NCBI GenBank assembly: GCA_949358305.1
Contig: OX442317.1
Coordinates: 16,796,516-16,860,515, forward strand
Length of the DNA: 64,000 nt
From: Strigamia acuminata
Taxonomy: Eukaryota > Arthropoda > Chilopoda > Geophilomorpha > Linotaeniidae
Direction: 5' to 3'
The translations under genes were made by a program, and so were the position numbers. Shown here in pieces: positions 46,260 through 60,344 of this stretch. Under the pieces are notes generated by a model that saw only the letters and a list, made by a program, of their open reading frames with translations, was not told the DNA's origin and searched no databases. Positions within the stretch are counted from its first letter, which is position 1, and every line of letters begins with the position of its first letter.

Positions 46260-48830
46260 CAACATTTGATAAATTTCCACAGAATTTAACGTTGTTTTGC
46301 TAAAACCTGCGGAAACGTGTCTAGTCGGGCAGAAACGTCTCGTAAAATGTTGCTGAAATTCCGTGGAAATTTGTCAAAAATTGACAAAAGTTGGTGACCG
46401 ACCCACATCGCGTTGCGGCGCGGTCGGAGCACGCGACCCGATCCCCCCCCCCCCCCCTCCCCCCGTCCCCAAAAAACCACGCCTCGAGGAACCCCGAGGT
46501 TCGGTTTCCGACCGGGTCGCCTCTTGATCCGACTCGGGGCGCGTCACGGCGCGGTCGGAGGACGGCCCTCGCCCCCAAAAACCACACTCCGGGTCACGTG
46601 GTCTCGCACCCGACTCTTTCAGTTTTCCCGTTTTCAGCCCGTTACGGGATCGTGACGGGACTGTCGGCGGCCCGTTAACGGCCCGCACGAGCCGTGACGG
46701 GATCGTGACGGGACCGTTGGCGGCCCGTTAACGGCCCGCACGGGCCGTGACGGGATCGTGACGGGACCGTCGGCGGCCCGTTAACGGCCCGTACGACTCC
46801 ATGCGGGCCGTTGACGGGCCGTTGACGGGCCGTTAACGGGCCGTTAACGGGCCGTTACGGCGTGAATCGAAAAAATCAACAACCGACAACACGTACGTGA
46901 AAACGCGTACAACATTCATAGACATTAATCTCGAATCCTGTTTTTGGTTTTACGCCGTTAACGGGCCGTTAACGGGCCGTTAACGGCCCGTTAACGGCCC
47001 GCGTGAGGTCGTACGGGCCGTCGGCGAGCCGAAGTCCGGGAACGAAGGCCGTGACGGGATCGTGACGGGACCGTCAGCGGCCCGTTAACGGCCCGTGCGG
47101 GCCGTTGCGGGATCGTGACGGGATCGTCGACGGCCCGTTAACGGCCCGTGCGGGCCGTTGCGGGCCGTTGACGGGCCGTTGACGGGCCGTTAACGGGCCG
47201 TTAACGGGCCGTTACGGCGTGAATCGAAAAAATCAACAACCGACAACACGTACATGAAAACGCGTACAACATTCATAGACATTAATCTCGAATCCTGTTT
47301 TCGGTTTTGCCCCGTTAACGGGCCGTTAACGGGCCGTTAACGGGCCGTTAACGGCCCGTGCGGGCCGTTGCGGGATCGTGACGGGACCGTCGACGGCCCG
47401 TTAACGGCCCGTGCGGGCCGTTGCGGGATCGTGACGGGACCGTCAGCGGCCCGTTAACGGCCCGTGCGGGCCGTTGCGGGATCGTGACGGGACCGTCGAC
47501 GGCCCGTTAACGGCCCGTGCGGGCCGTTGCGGGATCGTGACGGGACCGTCAGCGGCCCGTTAACGGCCCGTGCGGGCCGTTGCGGGATCGTGACGGGATC
47601 GTCGACGGCCCGTTAACGGCCCGTGCGGGCCGTTGCGGGATCGTGACGGGACCGTCAGCGGCCCGTTAACGGCCCGTGCGGGCCGTTGCGGGATCGTGAC
47701 GGGATCGTCGACGGCCCGTTAACGGCCCGTGCGGGCCGTTGCGGGCCGTTGACGGGCCGTTGACGGGCCGTTAACGGGCCGTTAACGGGCCGTTACGGCG
47801 TAAATCGAAAAAATCAACAACCGACAACACGTACGTGAAAACGCGTACAACATTCATAGACATTAATCTCGAATCCTGTTTTTGGTTTTACGCCGTTAAC
47901 GGGCCGTTAACGGCCCGTTAACGGCCCGTTAACGGCCCGCACAGGCCGTGACGGGATCGTGACGGGACTGTCGGCGGCCCGTTAACGGCCCGCACGAGCC
48001 GTGACGGGATCGTGACGGGACCGTCGGCAGCCCATTAACGGCCCGTACGACTCCATGCGGGCCGTTGCGGGATCGTGACGGGACCGTCGACGGCCCGTTA
48101 ACGGCCCGTGCGGGCCGTTGCGGGATCGTGACGGGACCGTCAGCGGCCCGTTAACGGCCCGTGCGGGCCGTTGCGGGATCGTGACGGGATCGTCGACGGC
48201 CCGTTAACGGCCCGTGCGGGCCGTTGCGGGATCGTGACGGGACCGTCAGCGGCCCGTTAACGGCCCGTGCGGGCCGTTGCGGGATCGTGACGGGATCGTC
48301 GACGGCCCGTTAACGGCCCGTGCGGGCCGTTGCGGGCCGTTGACGGGCCGTTGACGGGCCGTTAACGGGCCGTCAACGGCCCGTCAACGGCCCGCATGGG
48401 GTCGCACGGGCCGTTAACGGGCCGCCGACAGTCCCGTCACGATCCCGTAACGGGAAAACTGAAAGAGTCGGGCGCGAGACCACGTGACCCGGAGTGTGGT
48501 TTTTGGGGACGAGGGCCGTCCTCCGACCGCGCCGTGACGCGCCCCGAGTCGGATCAAGAGGCGACCCGGTCGGAAACCGAACCTCGGGGTTCCTCGAGGC
48601 GTGGTTTTTTGGGGACGGGGGGAGGGGGGGGGGATCGGGTCGCGTGCTCCGAACGCGCCGCGACGCGCCGTGGGTCGGTCACCAACCTTTGTCAATATTT
48701 TATAAATTTCCACGGAATTTCAGCAATGTTTTACATAAGTCCGTCAAATCGGGCAGAAATATCTCGTACAATGTCGCTGCAATTCTGTGGAAATTTATCA
48801 GATATTGACAAAATTCGGTGACGGGCGGAA
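46260..48830. repeat. Giant palindrome 3, GC-rich core
   Basis: The outer arms, about 46320-46690 and 48400-48760, are reverse complements with small gaps (GAAACGTCTCGTAAAATG on the left, its relative on the right). The core (46690-48400) is built from GGGCCGTTAACGGCCCG-type dyads and GTGACGGGATCGTGACGGGA, arranged as imperfect repeats of roughly 45-90 bp. An AT-richer spacer containing AAAAAATCAACAACCGACAA occurs three times (about 46865, 47225 and 47805). No long coding frame is conserved. Confidence 0.88.
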
Positions 48831-48845
48831 GGGCGATTCCCGGGC

Positions 48846-49079
<234 letters not shown>

Positions 49080-49085
49080 CGCTAG

Positions 49086-49487
49086 TTGCGTCGAGGGGGT
49101 GCGTCTGCGCGACCACCGCCGCCGCCGCCGCCACCGACACCGAGTGAAAAGAAGAGCGAGGAGACGGCGCTGGAGGCGATGGTCGAGAAGATGATGGCGA
49201 GGACGGAGGCAAAATTGGAAGCGATGCTGGCGAGAACGGAGGAACGATTCGAGAACATGTTGGAGAGGGTGGAGAAGAAGTGGATGGGAGCGATGGCCGA
49301 TGATACGGAGCCGGTGGACGACGAAGGCGACGACAAAGGGGCGACCGGTGATAAAGGTGGCGAGGAGAGGACCGGCGGCGACGGCGGCGACGACGACGAC
49401 GACAGCCACTCTTCGATTCTAATTATTCATTCATTCATTCATTCATTTATGTATTTATTTATTTATTTATTTCCCCGTGGACCGTAA
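49086..49487 (+). CDS. Coiled-coil acidic protein, terminal exon (5' exons not found)
   Basis: The exon begins after the acceptor CGCTAG (49080-49085); the TAG is an in-frame stop, so coding must enter by splicing. It encodes a proline run, then a strong coiled coil with regular heptads (LEAMVEKMMARTEAKLEAML, then TEERFENMLERVEKKW). A Gly/Asp-rich acidic part follows, then a hydrophobic C-terminus read out of an ATTCATTC/TTTA simple repeat, stopping at TAA 49485-49487. AATAAA follows at 49544. The coiled coil plus Gly/Asp-rich style resembles exon 2 of the zinc-finger gene on the opposite strand at 51390-51693. The upstream exons are not recognisable in the palindrome before it, so the gene may be truncated. 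Confidence 0.55.
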   Translation: MRRGGASARPPPPPPPPTPSEKKSEETALEAMVEKMMARTEAKLEAMLARTEERFENMLERVEKKWMGAMADDTEPVDDEGDDKGATGDKGGEERTGGDGGDDDDDSHSSILIIHSFIHSFMYLFIYLFPRGP

Positions 49488-49543
49488 ACGAGTGGTTTAC
49501 AATATTTTTTTTTTTTATTTTTTTTATATTTTTAAGACTGAAG

Positions 49544-49549
49544 AATAAA
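49544..49549 (+). terminator. AATAAA polyadenylation signal
   Basis: 57 nt after the TAA of the coiled-coil exon, within a small dyad (AGACT..AGTCT). Confidence 0.5.
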
Positions 49550-49559
49550 GTCTGATTAT

Positions 49560-49564
49560 TGTAT

Positions 49565-49603
<39 letters not shown>

Positions 49604-49778
49604 TACATTTGTACATTCAAAAGTTAAAAATAAAAATTTCAAAAATTACAAAATTACAAAATTACAAAATTACAAAATTACAAAATTAACAAAAATTAAC
49701 AAAAATTAACAAAAATTAAAAGAAAAGGAGAGAAGAGACGACGATGGTGGTGGTGGTGGTGGTGGTGGTGGTTTAGGT

Positions 49779-49809
<31 letters not shown>

Positions 49810-49820
49810 GCGACTACATC
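49560..49820. repeat. Cluster of simple repeats
   Basis: (TTTA)n at 49562-49603, ACAAAATT units at 49643-49720, and (GGT)n then (GAC/GGC)n at 49743-49813. Confidence 0.9.
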
Positions 49821-50227
49821 ACACAGTGGAGTTTCTGGCACGACGACGGAGCCTGCGCGCGCCCATCCCCACCGCAAGCGCGAAATCCAGTGACAAAATT
49901 TGGAAAATGCGACCACGGAGATTGGGCGAGTAGGTTTTCGCGCGCCCTCCCGACACACCGTGGAAATAAAAATAGAAACATGTAAACGAAAATAAAAAAC
50001 GAGAATGAAAATAAAGATGAGAACGGTAAATGAAAATAAAAAAATAAAACGAAGAAATAAAAGGAGAGCCGAATCTTTCGACTCCCCCCCACCCTCCCGC
50101 AACCTCGCGGGAGAGTGTTCACCATCACTATCTGAAACGAAGAAGGGACCAAACTGAAACGGCACAATGTATGGCAATGTCAATGGAATGCGTGTTTGAC
50201 AATACAGCTTTGCCAGAAACGAAAACT

Positions 50228-50301
50228 CGCGGGAGCGGGATTCGAACCCTCGATCCACAACTCCGTACGGCAGGTAACTCTGCCCGCTCGGCCACCCGGG
50301 C
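50228..50301 (-). tRNA. tRNA-derived sequence (degenerate tRNA or SINE head)
   Basis: The minus strand shows an A-box-like TGGCCGAGCGG and a perfect B box GGTTCGAATCC 35-40 nt apart. A 5-bp T stem has one mismatch. The acceptor stem pairs poorly and no clear anticodon arm forms, so a functional tRNA is unlikely; a serine/leucine-type ancestor or a SINE head fits best. Confidence 0.45.
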
Positions 50302-50444
50302 CCGGAGACAAAGCGTCGCTATTTTCGATGACGACGTTTGTCGTTATTACTAATCATTATCGGTTATTGATTATTAATCGTCGATTATTAATTAATTATT
50401 GATTATTAATTATTAGTTGTCAGTTATTGCCATTATTAGTGTCG

Positions 50445-50450
50445 TTTATT
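50445..50450 (-). terminator. AATAAA polyadenylation signal
   Basis: On the minus strand, 18 nt after the TGA of the proposed last exon of the zinc-finger gene, which supports that exon. Confidence 0.5.
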
Positions 50451-50467
50451 CATTAATCTTTTTCGCG

Positions 50468-51980
<1,513 letters not shown>

Positions 51981-52029
51981 TTTCGTCGATCAATCGCCTA
52001 CTTATAAACGAATTGGTCGTTTAATCAAT

Positions 52030-52840
52030 TAATTGGTTAATTCATTAGACCGATTAACGGACGAACGGACGGACAAATAATAGCGCCGCGAGTAGTAACC
52101 ACAAAACCAACGTTGAATCTAGTCGTTTGATATCGACGGGGTTTCCCCCCTCCTCCGTGCTCACGCACGCTGTCCCGCATGGCACGCCGTTTTTATTCGC
52201 CCGTTCCGTTTCTTCTCTCGTTTGTTTGTTTTTTTTTTAAGAAATAATGCGATTGGATAGCCTTACTTACTCGTTTGTTCGTTTTTTTTTTGTTTGTTTG
52301 TTTGTTTGTTTTTCCCACTCTACGGAGTCCAGCGAACCGATATATGTACGCGTGTGCGTCGCGAAGAAGGAGAAGGGCACAACAATGGCGGGAAAAAGCT
52401 TGATCCGCTGTTCACCTCGATGTCACGGCGCTGCGACGCGACGCTCGGCGATGCGAATTAAAAAGAAAAAATGAAACAAAATAAAACAAAGTGAAACAAT
52501 AAAATGAAACGAAACGAAACAAAATAAAATGAAACGAATAAACGATCGGCGTTTTGAATCGTGCCGCGTCATGTTGCCCGGTTGCGCCACCAGGTGCCCG
52601 CGCAGCGCTCGGCGCTCGGTGTTCGGTGTTCGGCCCGTCCCGTGAACGGGGAGGAGAAGAACGAAGCGGGGACTACGGGTTCGGGTTAGGCGCCGACGGC
52701 GTGGTTGATCGATTATATTTTCTCGCTTTCTATTTATCTTCTCGTAAGAGTTGTAAAGGCGTATAAAGAATAAACAATTGGAGCGAAAAGTAAACGGTCT
52801 TTTTATTTGTGTACATTTGTAAAATTTGAAAATTTTTCTT
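52030..52840. other. Intergenic, no gene recognised
   Basis: Contains (GTTT)n near 52290-52312, AAACAAAATGAAAC-type simple sequence at 52470-52530 and a CGGTGTT minisatellite at 52607-52636. Open frames are short and without domains. Confidence 0.5.
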
Positions 52841-52844
52841 AAAA

Positions 52845-53008
52845 CTAAGCGTGAATAAACGAGCGAAAAAAATGAGGCGGGCTCGCGCGACGGGCGACGG
52901 GTCTAGTTGTCGCATTAGTCGGTCCTGGTCGAGGAGCAGTCTGTCTGTCCTTAACGGTCAAAATGAGAATGGCACCGAAGAGACTCCGTACATTATTCGA
53001 TGTGAAAT
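52845..53008 (-). other. Possible exon, homologous to 27736-27834
   Basis: Follows five tandem ATTTCAG copies (53009-53043 on the minus strand), any of which could act as an acceptor. The frame after it has VRSLFGAIL..VKD like the 27.8-kb stretch. A 4-bp ACAG duplication then shifts the frame relative to that copy, so one of the two is altered. The frame ends at TAG 52845-52847. Confidence 0.3.
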
Positions 53009-53460
53009 CTGAAATCTGAAATCTGAAATCTGAAATCTGAAAAATCTGAAAAACCTGAAAAACCTGGGACCCGTGAAAACCCGAAATCTGAAAACCGATT
53101 GATTGGTCGGTCGATCAATCAATCGATCGATCGATCGGTGGACGGTTGGCTGCCTGCCCCACCCACCCGCGACGATTGGCCCCACCGGCCGGCGGTGGCC
53201 CATTCTCGACTTATTTATTTATTATTTTGACCGGCCCGAAGGCCAGTCTGAGACCGAAAAAGCACGGCTGCTTTTACAGAGACGGGTATCAAATACCGCG
53301 CCGCTCGGCGGGTACTGTGCGCCGCTCGACCGAGCGGCGGGCCCGAGTCCCGAGTTCGATCTGAAAGTGTTGGCAAAACCCATCGAACGTGTTCGGGAAG
53401 ACTCCCGTCCACAACGACGGCGCGAGACCCCCGGAAGATGAAAATAAAATACGAAACGGC

Positions 53461-55836
53461 TCATTTTCTATAAAATTTTTATTCCAACGAATTACGACGA
53501 AGATAACCTAATTAACGGTTAAAGCACGGACCGCAAAGTCGGTCCCACGACCGAAGAATTAAAATTTTAATCGTCTTTCTTTTTTCGTGTGATATTTTTT
53601 TTACCTCGTACCGATCGCCACATCGGACACGAGTAGAATGCACGCGACCGCACGCATGCTGCGAGGTTTAGACGGTCGAAGGAATGCCGGTAAGGGAGCT
53701 TATTTTCGGGGCGAGTCGTCGGGGCTGCCGCTGCCGCCGCTGTCGCTCAACGACCCCAACCGCATCTATTCGTCGGGACGGATACGTTCCATTTTCGGAC
53801 TTATTTATTTATTTATTTATTTATTATTTTGACCGGCCCGAAGGCCAGTCTGAGACCGTGGCGAAGCAAGGGTCCTTTTATATCGGATACCGCGCCGCTC
53901 GGCGGGTACTGTGCGCCGCTCGACCGAGCGGCGGGCCCGAGTCCCGAGTTCGATCTGAAAGTGTTGGCAAAACCCATCGAACGTGTTCGGGAAGACTCCC
54001 GTCCACAACGACGGCGCGAGACCCCCGGAAGATGAAAATAAAATACGAAACGGCTCATTTTCTATAAAATTTTTATTCCAACGAATTACGACGAAGATAA
54101 CCTAATTAACGGTTAAAGCACGGACCGCAAAGTCGGTCCCACGACCGAAGAATTAAAATTTTAATCGTCTTTCTTTTTTCGTGTGATATTTTTTTTACCT
54201 CGTACCGATCGCCACATCGGACACGAGTAGAATGCACGCGACCGCACGCATGCTGCGAGGTTTAGACGGTCGAAGGAATGCCGGTAAGGGAGCTTATTTT
54301 CGGGGCGAGTCGTCGGGGCTGCCGCTGCCGCCGCTGTCGCTCAACGACCCCAACCGCATCTATTCGTCGGGACGGATACGTTCCATTTTCGGACTTATTT
54401 ATTTATTTATTTATTTATTATTTTGACCGGCCCGAAGGCCAGTCTGAGACCGTGGCGAAGCAAGGGTCCTTTTATATCGGATACCGCGCCGCTCGGCGGG
54501 TACTGTGCGCCGCTCGACCGAGCGGCGGGCCCGAGTCCCGAGTTCGATCTGAAAGTGTTGGCAAAACCCATCGAACGTGTTCGGGAAGACTCCCGTCCAC
54601 AACGACGGCGCGAGACCCCCGGAAGATGAAAATAAAATACGAAACGGCTCATTTTCTATAAAATTTTTATTCCAACGAATTACGACGAAGATAACCTAAT
54701 TAACGGTTAAAGCACGGACCGCAAAGTCGGTCCCACGACCGAAGAATTAAAATTTTAATCGTCTTTCTTTTTTCGTGTGATATTTTTTTTACCTCGTACC
54801 GATCGCCACATCGGACACGAGTAGAATGCACGCGACCGCACGCATGCTGCGAGGTTTAGACGGTCGAAGGAATGCCGGTAAGGGAGCTTATTTTCGGGGC
54901 GAGTCGTCGGGGCTGCCGCTGCCGCCGCTGTCGCTCAACGACCCCAACCGCATCTATTCGTCGGGACGGATACGTTCCATTTTCGGACTTATTTATTTAT
55001 TTATTTATTTATTATTTTGACCGGCCCGAAGGCCAGTCTGAGACCGTGGCGAAGCAAGGGTCCTTTTATATCGGATACCGCGCCGCTCGGCGGGTACTGT
55101 GCGCCGCTCGACCGAGCGGCGGGCCCGAGTCCCGAGTTCGATCTGAAAGTGTTGGCAAAACCCATCGAACGTGTTCGGGAAGACTCCCGTCCACAACGAC
55201 GGCGCGAGACCCCCGGAAGATGAAAATAAAATACGAAACGGCTCATTTTCTATAAAATTTTTATTCCAACGAATTACGACGAAGATAACCTAATTAACGG
55301 TTAAAGCACGGACCGCAAAGTCGGTCCCACGACCGAAGAATTAAAATTTTAATCGTCTTTCTTTTTTCGTGTGATATTTTTTTTACCTCGTACCGATCGC
55401 CACATCGGACACGAGTAGAATGCACGCGACCGCACGCATGCTGCGAGGTTTAGACGGTCGAAGGAATGCCGGTAAGGGAGCTTATTTTCGGGGCGAGTCG
55501 TCGGGGCTGCCGCTGCCGCCGCTGTCGCTCAACGACCCCAACCGCATCTATTCGTCGGGACGGATACGTTCCATTTTCGGACTTATTTATTTATTTATTT
55601 ATTTATTATTTTGACCGGCCCGAAGGCCAGTCTGAGACCGTGGCGAAGCAAGGGTCCTTTTATATCGGATACCGCGCCGCTCGGCGGGTACTGTGCGCCG
55701 CTCGACCGAGCGGCGGGCCCGAGTCCCGAGTTCGATCTGAAAGTGTTGGCAAAACCCATCGAACGTGTTCGGGAAGACTCCCGTCCACAACGACGGCGCG
55801 AGACCCCCGGAAGATGAAAATAAAATACGAAACGGC
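53461..55836. repeat. Four near-identical 594-bp tandem units
   Basis: Unit starts at 53461, 54055, 54649 and 55243. The copies read identically wherever I compared them, including the (TTTA) length, so amplification is very recent or the assembly is repeat-expanded. Confidence 0.95.
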
Positions 55837-58800
55837 TCATTTTCTATAAAATTTTTATTCCAACGAATTACGACGAAGATAACCTAATTAACGGTTAAAG
55901 TACGAACCGCAAAGTCGGTGCCACGACCGGAGAATTAAAATTTTAATCGTCTTCCTTTCTCTGATGATCTTTTTTTTTTTTACTCCGTACCGATCGCCAC
56001 GTCGGACACGAGTAGAATGCACGCGACCGCACGAGCGCTGCGAGGTTTGAACGAACAAACGGATGCCAGCGCAGGACCTTATTTTCGGGGCGATTCGTCC
56101 GGGCTGTCGCTGCCGCTGACGCCGCTCAACGACACCACCTGCCCCTATTCTGGCCGGGACGGGGACGTTCTATTTCCGATTTATTCATTTATTTGTTATT
56201 TTGACCGGCCCGAAGGCCAGTCTGAGACCGAGACCCACCGACCGACCATTGGATGGTAGGCGACTCGACCAACAGAAAATGGCGACGAACATTTTAGGAG
56301 ACGGAACCACACCAACGACCGACCGGCCATTTGGTACTCAACAGGTACTCCAGTCTCGATCTGAAAAACGTCCGCAATGTCTATCGGATGCGATGACCGG
56401 GACTCGCATCGACTGCGACGGTACACGGTCCCTGGGAAATGATTTAAAAATGTAAAACGACGATTATTTTGTAAAACTTTTATTCGAATCTGCCACAACG
56501 AAGATAACCTAATTAACGGTTAAAGCACAAACCGCAAAGTCGGTGCCACGACTGGAGAATTAAAATTTTAATCGTCTTCCTTTCTCTGATGATCTTTTTT
56601 TTTTTACTCCGTACCGATCGCCACGTCGGACACGAGTAGAATGCACGCGACCGCACGAGCGCTGCGAGGTTTGAACGAACGAACGGATGCCGGCGCAGGA
56701 CCTTATTTTCGGGGCGAGTTAGTCGTCGGGGCTGTCGCTGCCGCTGACGTCGCTGCCGCTGACGTCGCTCAACGACGCCACCCACCCTTATTCTCGCCGG
56801 GACGGGTGCGACCTATTTCCGATCCATTTATTTATTTATTTATTTATTTATTATTTTGACCGGCCCGAAGGCCAGTCTGAGACCGAGACCGCTCTCGGAG
56901 ACCCGTCGACAAAATCACTGGCTGGAGCGTGCATCGGACCGACGACCGATAAACGGATGGGTGAAAAAATGCCAGTGGTCCGCACCGATCGTCGGGGCGT
57001 GAATGTCGACCTCTCACATCGGTCTCGATCCGAAAGCACTCACGGGGTCAATTGAACGCACCGAAGGCGACTGCCATCGAATACGACGGCGCAAGACCCC
57101 CGGGAGGTGAAAATAAAATGCGGAGCGGCGGGTTTCCTATAAAATTTTTATTGCGATAAAGTGCGACGAAGATAACCTAATTAACGGTTAAAACGCAAAC
57201 CACAAAGTCGGTTCCACGACCGGAGAATTAAAATTTTAATCGTCTTTCCTTTTGCGTGTAATATTTTTTTTTTTACCCCGTACCGATCGCCACACCGGAC
57301 ACGAGTAGAATGCACGCGACCGCACGCGCGCTGCGAGGTTTAGACGGACGAAGAAATGCCGGTGCGGGAGCCTTTTTTCGGGGCGAGTCGTCGGGGCTAC
57401 CGCCGCCGCTGCCGCCGCTCAACGACGCCACCCGCCCCTAGTCTCGCCGGGACGGGAGCGTTCTATTTCCGATTTATTCATTTATTTGTTATTTTGACCG
57501 GCCCGAAGGCCAGTCTGAGCCCGAGACCGATTGGGGACCTGTCGACCACCCATTTGGTGCACAAGCATAAATACCGCACCACCGACCGATCCTCGGGTGG
57601 GAGAGGCGAATGCCATCTTGTCATCCAACGGGGATCGAGCGGCGCACGAGACGGGGGCGACGGCCCTCTCACTTTGGTCTCGATCTGAGGATCCCCTCAA
57701 AATCCGTAGAACGCGATGATTGAAACTAACGCCTACTACGACGGCACGAGACCCCCGGAAGATGAAAATAAAATGCATAACGGCTGATTTTCTATAAAAA
57801 TTTTATTCCAACGAATTACGACGAAGATAACCTAATTAACGGTTAAAGCACGAGCCGCAAAGTCGGTCCCACGACCGAAGAATTAAAATTTTAATCGTCT
57901 TTCTTTTTTCGTGTGATATTTTTTTTACCTCGTACCGATCGCCACATCGGACACGAGTAGAATGCACGCGACCGCACGCATGCTGCGAGGTTTAGACGGT
58001 CGAAGGAATGCCGGTAAGGGAGCTTATTTTCGGGGCGAGTCGTCGGGGCTGCCGCTGCCGCCGCTGTCGCTCAACGACCCCAACCGCATCTATTCGTCGG
58101 GACGGATACGTTCCATTTTCGGACTTATTTATTTATTTATTTATTTATTATTTTGACCGGCCCGAAGGCCAGTCTGAGACCGTGGCGAAGCAAGGGTCCT
58201 TTTATATCGGATACCGCGCCGCTCGGCGGGTACTGTGCGCCGCTCGACCGAGCGGCGGGCCCGAGTCCCGAGTTCGATCTGAAAGTGTTGGCAAAACCCA
58301 TCGAACGTGTTCGGGAAGACTCCCGTCCACAACGACGGCGCGAGACCCCCGGAAGATGAAAATAAAATACGAAACGGCTCATTTTCTATAAAATTTTTAT
58401 TCCAACGAATTACGACGAAGATAACCTAATTAACGGTTAAAGTACGAACCGCAAAGTCGGTGCCACGACCGGAGAATTAAAATTTTAATCGTCTTCCTTT
58501 CTCTGATGATCTTTTTTTTTTTTACTCCGTACCGATCGCCACGTCGGACACGAGTAGAATGCACGCGACCGCACGAGCGCTGCGAGGTTTGAACGAACAA
58601 ACGGATGCCAGCGCAGGACCTTATTTTCGGGGCGATTCGTCCGGGCTGTCGCTGCCGCTGACGCCGCTCAACGACACCACCTGCCCCTATTCTGGCCGGG
58701 ACGGGGACGTTCTATTTCCGATTTATTCATTTATTTGTTATTTTGACCGGCCCGAAGGCCAGTCTGAGACCGAGACCCACCGACCGACCATTGGATGGTA

Positions 58801-60344
58801 GGCGACTCGACCAACAGAAAATGGCGACGAACATTTTAGGAGACGGAACCACACCAACGACCGACCGGCCATTTGGTACTCAACAGGTACTCCAGTCTCG
58901 ATCTGAAAAACGTCCGCAATGTCTATCGGATGCGATGACCGGGACTCGCATCGACTGCGACGGTACACGGTCCCTGGGAAATGATTTAAAAATGTAAAAC
59001 GACGATTATTTTGTAAAACTTTTATTCGAATCTGCCACAACGAAGATAACCTAATTAACGGTTAAAGCACAAACCGCAAAGTCGGTGCCACGACTGGAGA
59101 ATTAAAATTTTAATCGTCTTCCTTTCTCTGATGATCTTTTTTTTTTTACTCCGTACCGATCGCCACGTCGGACACGAGTAGAATGCACGCGACCGCACGA
59201 GCGCTGCGAGGTTTGAACGAACGAACGGATGCCGGCGCAGGACCTTATTTTCGGGGCGAGTTAGTCGTCGGGGCTGTCGCTGCCGCTGACGTCGCTGCCG
59301 CTGACGTCGCTCAACGACGCCACCCACCCTTATTCTCGCCGGGACGGGTGCGACCTATTTCCGATCCATTTATTTATTTATTTATTTATTTATTATTTTG
59401 ACCGGCCCGAAGGCCAGTCTGAGACCGAGACCGCTCTCGGAGACCCGTCGACAAAATCACTGGCTGGAGCGTGCATCGGACCGACGACCGATAAACGGAT
59501 GGGTGAAAAAATGCCAGTGGTCCGCACCGATCGTCGGGGCGTGAATGTCGACCTCTCACATCGGTCTCGATCCGAAAGCACTCACGGGGTCAATTGAACG
59601 CACCGAAGGCGACTGCCATCGAATACGACGGCGCAAGACCCCCGGGAGGTGAAAATAAAATGCGGAGCGGCGGGTTTCCTATAAAATTTTTATTGCGATA
59701 AAGTGCGACGAAGATAACCTAATTAACGGTTAAAACGCAAACCACAAAGTCGGTTCCACGACCGGAGAATTAAAATTTTAATCGTCTTTCCTTTTGCGTG
59801 TAATATTTTTTTTTTTACCCCGTACCGATCGCCACACCGGACACGAGTAGAATGCACGCGACCGCACGCGCGCTGCGAGGTTTAGACGGACGAAGAAATG
59901 CCGGTGCGGGAGCCTTTTTTCGGGGCGAGTCGTCGGGGCTACCGCCGCCGCTGCCGCCGCTCAACGACGCCACCCGCCCCTAGTCTCGCCGGGACGGGAG
60001 CGTTCTATTTCCGATTTATTCATTTATTTGTTATTTTGACCGGCCCGAAGGCCAGTCTGAGCCCGAGACCGATTGGGGACCTGTCGACCACCCATTTGGT
60101 GCACAAGCATAAATACCGCACCACCGACCGATCCTCGGGTGGGAGAGGCGAATGCCATCTTGTCATCCAACGGGGATCGAGCGGCGCACGAGACGGGGGC
60201 GACGGCCCTCTCACTTTGGTCTCGATCTGAGGATCCCCTCAAAATCCGTAGAACGCGATGATTGAAACTAACGCCTACTACGACGGCACGAGACCCCCGG
60301 AAGATGAAAATAAAATGCATAACGGCTGATTTTCTATAAAAATT
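55261..60344. repeat. Two copies of a 2542-bp higher-order repeat
   Basis: 55261-57802 and 57803-60344 match with a constant offset of 2542 bp. Each holds four different units in the same order. Units inside one copy differ from each other far more than the two copies differ. Confidence 0.93.

Noticed and set aside
45548-46688. Long minus-strand frames over the 121-bp GC-rich repeats
   Set aside because: Repeats translated in several frames; no domain and no splice context.
49773-50258. 161-codon minus-strand frame containing Phe-rich stretches
   Set aside because: Mostly read from simple repeats and T-rich DNA, and it overlaps the tRNA-derived sequence; no splice or domain support.
50228-50301. 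Functional tRNA gene
   Set aside because: A and B boxes are good but the acceptor stem does not pair and no anticodon arm is clear; kept only as tRNA-derived.
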